Positions 62,847 to 64,000 of a DNA stretch of 64,000 nt are shown here, piece after piece. The translations under genes and the position numbers were made by a program. The notes under the pieces are model-generated. The model had not been told where the DNA came from, made no database searches, and worked only from the letters and a program-made list of their open reading frames with translations. The first letter of the stretch is position 1; each line of letters begins with the position of its first letter. Source of the DNA: CALKXV01 sp965228905 (GTDB taxonomy: Bacteria > Pseudomonadota > Alphaproteobacteria > Rhodobacterales > Rhodobacteraceae); NCBI GenBank assembly GCA_965228905.1, contig CBDDII010000003.1, positions 248,001 through 312,000 of the forward strand, read 5' to 3'.

Positions 62847-63482
62847 ATGTTCGCCAAGACAATCGCCATCGCCGCCCTTGCGCTCGCCAGTCTCACCGCC
62901 GGGGCGGAAGCCGCGCAAAAGAAAGCCTTCTTCGCAGGCGGCTGTTTCTGGTGCGTCGAATCCGATTTCGAATCCCTCAAAGGCGTCAGCGAGGTTGTCT
63001 CGGGCTATACCGGCGGCAAAACCGCGAACCCGACCTACAAACAGGTCACCAAGGGCGGTACCGGCCACTACGAAGCCGTCGAAATCCGCTACAACGATGC
63101 TGCGATTTCCTACGATCAACTGCTTCACGCCTTTTTCCGCTCGGTCGATCCCACGGATGCGGGCGGACAGTTCTGCGACCGGGGCAACAGCTATCGCACG
63201 GCAATCTTTGTCAGCAATTCCAGCGAACGTGCCGCCGCCGAAAGGGCCAAGGCCGAGGCGCAAAGGGAATTGGGGCGCAAGATCGTCACCCCGATCCTGA
63301 ACGCCGGTCCATTCTACAACGCCGAAAGCTATCACCAGGATTACTACAAGGGCAGCGACATCGTCCTGACCCGACGCGGCCCGAAATCCAAGGCAAGCGC
63401 CTACAAATTCTATCGCAAGGCCTGCAAGCGCGACGCCAAAGTCAAACAGCTTTGGGGCAGCGCCGCTCTCTTCGCGAAATAG
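62847..63482 (+). CDS. msrA: Peptide methionine sulfoxide reductase MsrA, exported
   Basis: MsrA (211 aa) reduces methionine-S-sulfoxide. The catalytic Cys33 lies in GGCFWCVE. An N-terminal signal peptide (MFAKTIAIAALALASLTAGA, cut near AEA) suggests a periplasmic form. AGAGGAG precedes ATG 62847. Confidence 0.93.
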   Translation: MFAKTIAIAALALASLTAGAEAAQKKAFFAGGCFWCVESDFESLKGVSEVVSGYTGGKTANPTYKQVTKGGTGHYEAVEIRYNDAAISYDQLLHAFFRSVDPTDAGGQFCDRGNSYRTAIFVSNSSERAAAERAKAEAQRELGRKIVTPILNAGPFYNAESYHQDYYKGSDIVLTRRGPKSKASAYKFYRKACKRDAKVKQLWGSAALFAK

Positions 63483-63550
63483 ACAGGTTTCGCCTTTTAC
63501 CCGGTCAACGCCCCGGATAGATTCCCCAAAAGCACTTGGGGGTGTGAGCA

Positions 63551-64000
63551 GTGACCGTAGCGTCCGCCAGCGTGACGCCAATGATGGCGCAATTTCTGGA
63601 GATCAAGGCAGAGCACAAGGATGCCCTGCTATTCTACCGGATGGGCGATTTCTATGAACTTTTCTTCGACGATGCCGTTGCAGCCGCCGAAGCACTCGAC
63701 ATTGCCCTTACCAAGCGCGGTAAACACCTTGGCGAAGACATCGCCATGTGCGGCGTGCCGGTTCATTCCGCCGAAGGCTATCTCCTGACGCTGATCCGAA
63801 AAGGGTTTCGCGTCGCCGTCTGCGAACAACTCGAAAGCCCCGCCGAAGCCAAGAAGCGTGGTTCCAAATCCGTGGTGAAACGCGGCGTCGTCCGCCTTGT
63901 CACCCCCGGCACCTTGACCGAAGACAGCCTGCTCGACGCCCGCCGTCACAACTTCCTCGCCGCCCTGTCGCAGGTCCGCGACGAAGCCGCACTTGCCTGG
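63551..64000 (+). CDS. mutS: DNA mismatch repair protein MutS, 5' part
   Basis: 150 codons of MutS are present, with the mismatch-binding motif GDFYELF and the following domain I residues. The start is GTG 63551 with GGGGG upstream; an internal ATG pair at 63581 is the alternative. The gene runs off the right edge, so the ATPase is not visible. Confidence 0.95.
   Translation, partial: MTVASASVTPMMAQFLEIKAEHKDALLFYRMGDFYELFFDDAVAAAEALDIALTKRGKHLGEDIAMCGVPVHSAEGYLLTLIRKGFRVAVCEQLESPAEAKKRGSKSVVKRGVVRLVTPGTLTEDSLLDARRHNFLAALSQVRDEAALAW

Noticed and set aside
1..64000. CRISPR array, prophage, insertion sequence or tRNA
   Set aside because: Read on both strands; no evenly spaced repeats, integrase or transposase, or tRNA-like TpsiC motif was found. 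A tRNAscan or CRISPR finder would settle it.

Overview
The window is an ordinary chromosomal segment of an alphaproteobacterium, most likely a marine member of the Rhodobacteraceae (Roseobacter group). This rests on gene content and order: lptC-lptA-lptB-hpf-ptsN without rpoN, rimP-nusA-ylxR-infB, comF-grxC-nitrilase-marR beside ubiG, the NDUFA9-like gene beside uppP, a 40-residue roseobacter-type microprotein beside infB, and GC-rich coding sequence with frequent GTG/TTG starts and 1-4 nt stop/start overlaps. No tRNA, rRNA, CRISPR array, insertion sequence, prophage or integrase was seen. Both edges cut genes: gltD on the left and mutS on the right.

Layout. 1-3019: gltD (partial), uppP and an NDUFA9-like reductase. 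3195-12462: a surface-glycan locus with a polysaccharide ABC-2 permease, cysQ (PAP phosphatase), three GT-A/GT-B glycosyltransferases, galU, a GT14-type protein with a long extra domain, and a two-domain sulfotransferase. 12450-16195: ptsN, hpf, the LPS-transport genes lptB/lptA/lptC and a short RNase D, all on the minus strand. 16316-20769: a small kinase, a YeeE/YedE sulfur-transport pair, and a threonine-degradation operon kbl-methyltransferase-tdh. 20861-26503: a secreted Lys/Ala-rich protein, dnaK, dnaJ, an orphan J-domain protein and radC. 26507-34446: a phosphate-binding-like/OmpA fusion with a partner, secA, a periplasmic parvulin, argJ and mutT.

34600-41491: a 40-aa ORF, a bidirectional terminator, then the minus-strand operon rimP-nusA-ylxR-infB and a GT87 membrane protein. 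41703-48530: a CAP-domain protein, pip, ubiG, marR, nitrilase, grxC, comF, a BioC-like methyltransferase and hemH. 48690-51386: an AT-richer FkbM methyltransferase, two L,D-transpeptidases and a CAP-domain lipoprotein. 51445-59228: an uninterrupted minus-strand run of an RNA methyltransferase, two half-ABC exporters, CCA-adding enzyme, a CoA-type Nudix hydrolase and Hsp33. 59303-64000: a Nudix hydrolase, argG, an Hpt protein divergent from a REC-PP2C phosphatase, periplasmic msrA and mutS.

The most system-like stretch is 3195-12462. The sulfotransferase would release PAP from PAPS, CysQ removes PAP, GalU supplies UDP-glucose, and four glycosyltransferases and an export-type permease complete a plausible sulfated surface-glycan pathway. 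Its terminal protein carries a second sulfotransferase-like domain with a degraded P-loop. Other unusual points are a terminator hairpin ending at the rimP start codon, an orphan methyltransferase translationally coupled to kbl and tdh, and the solute-binding/OmpA fusion.
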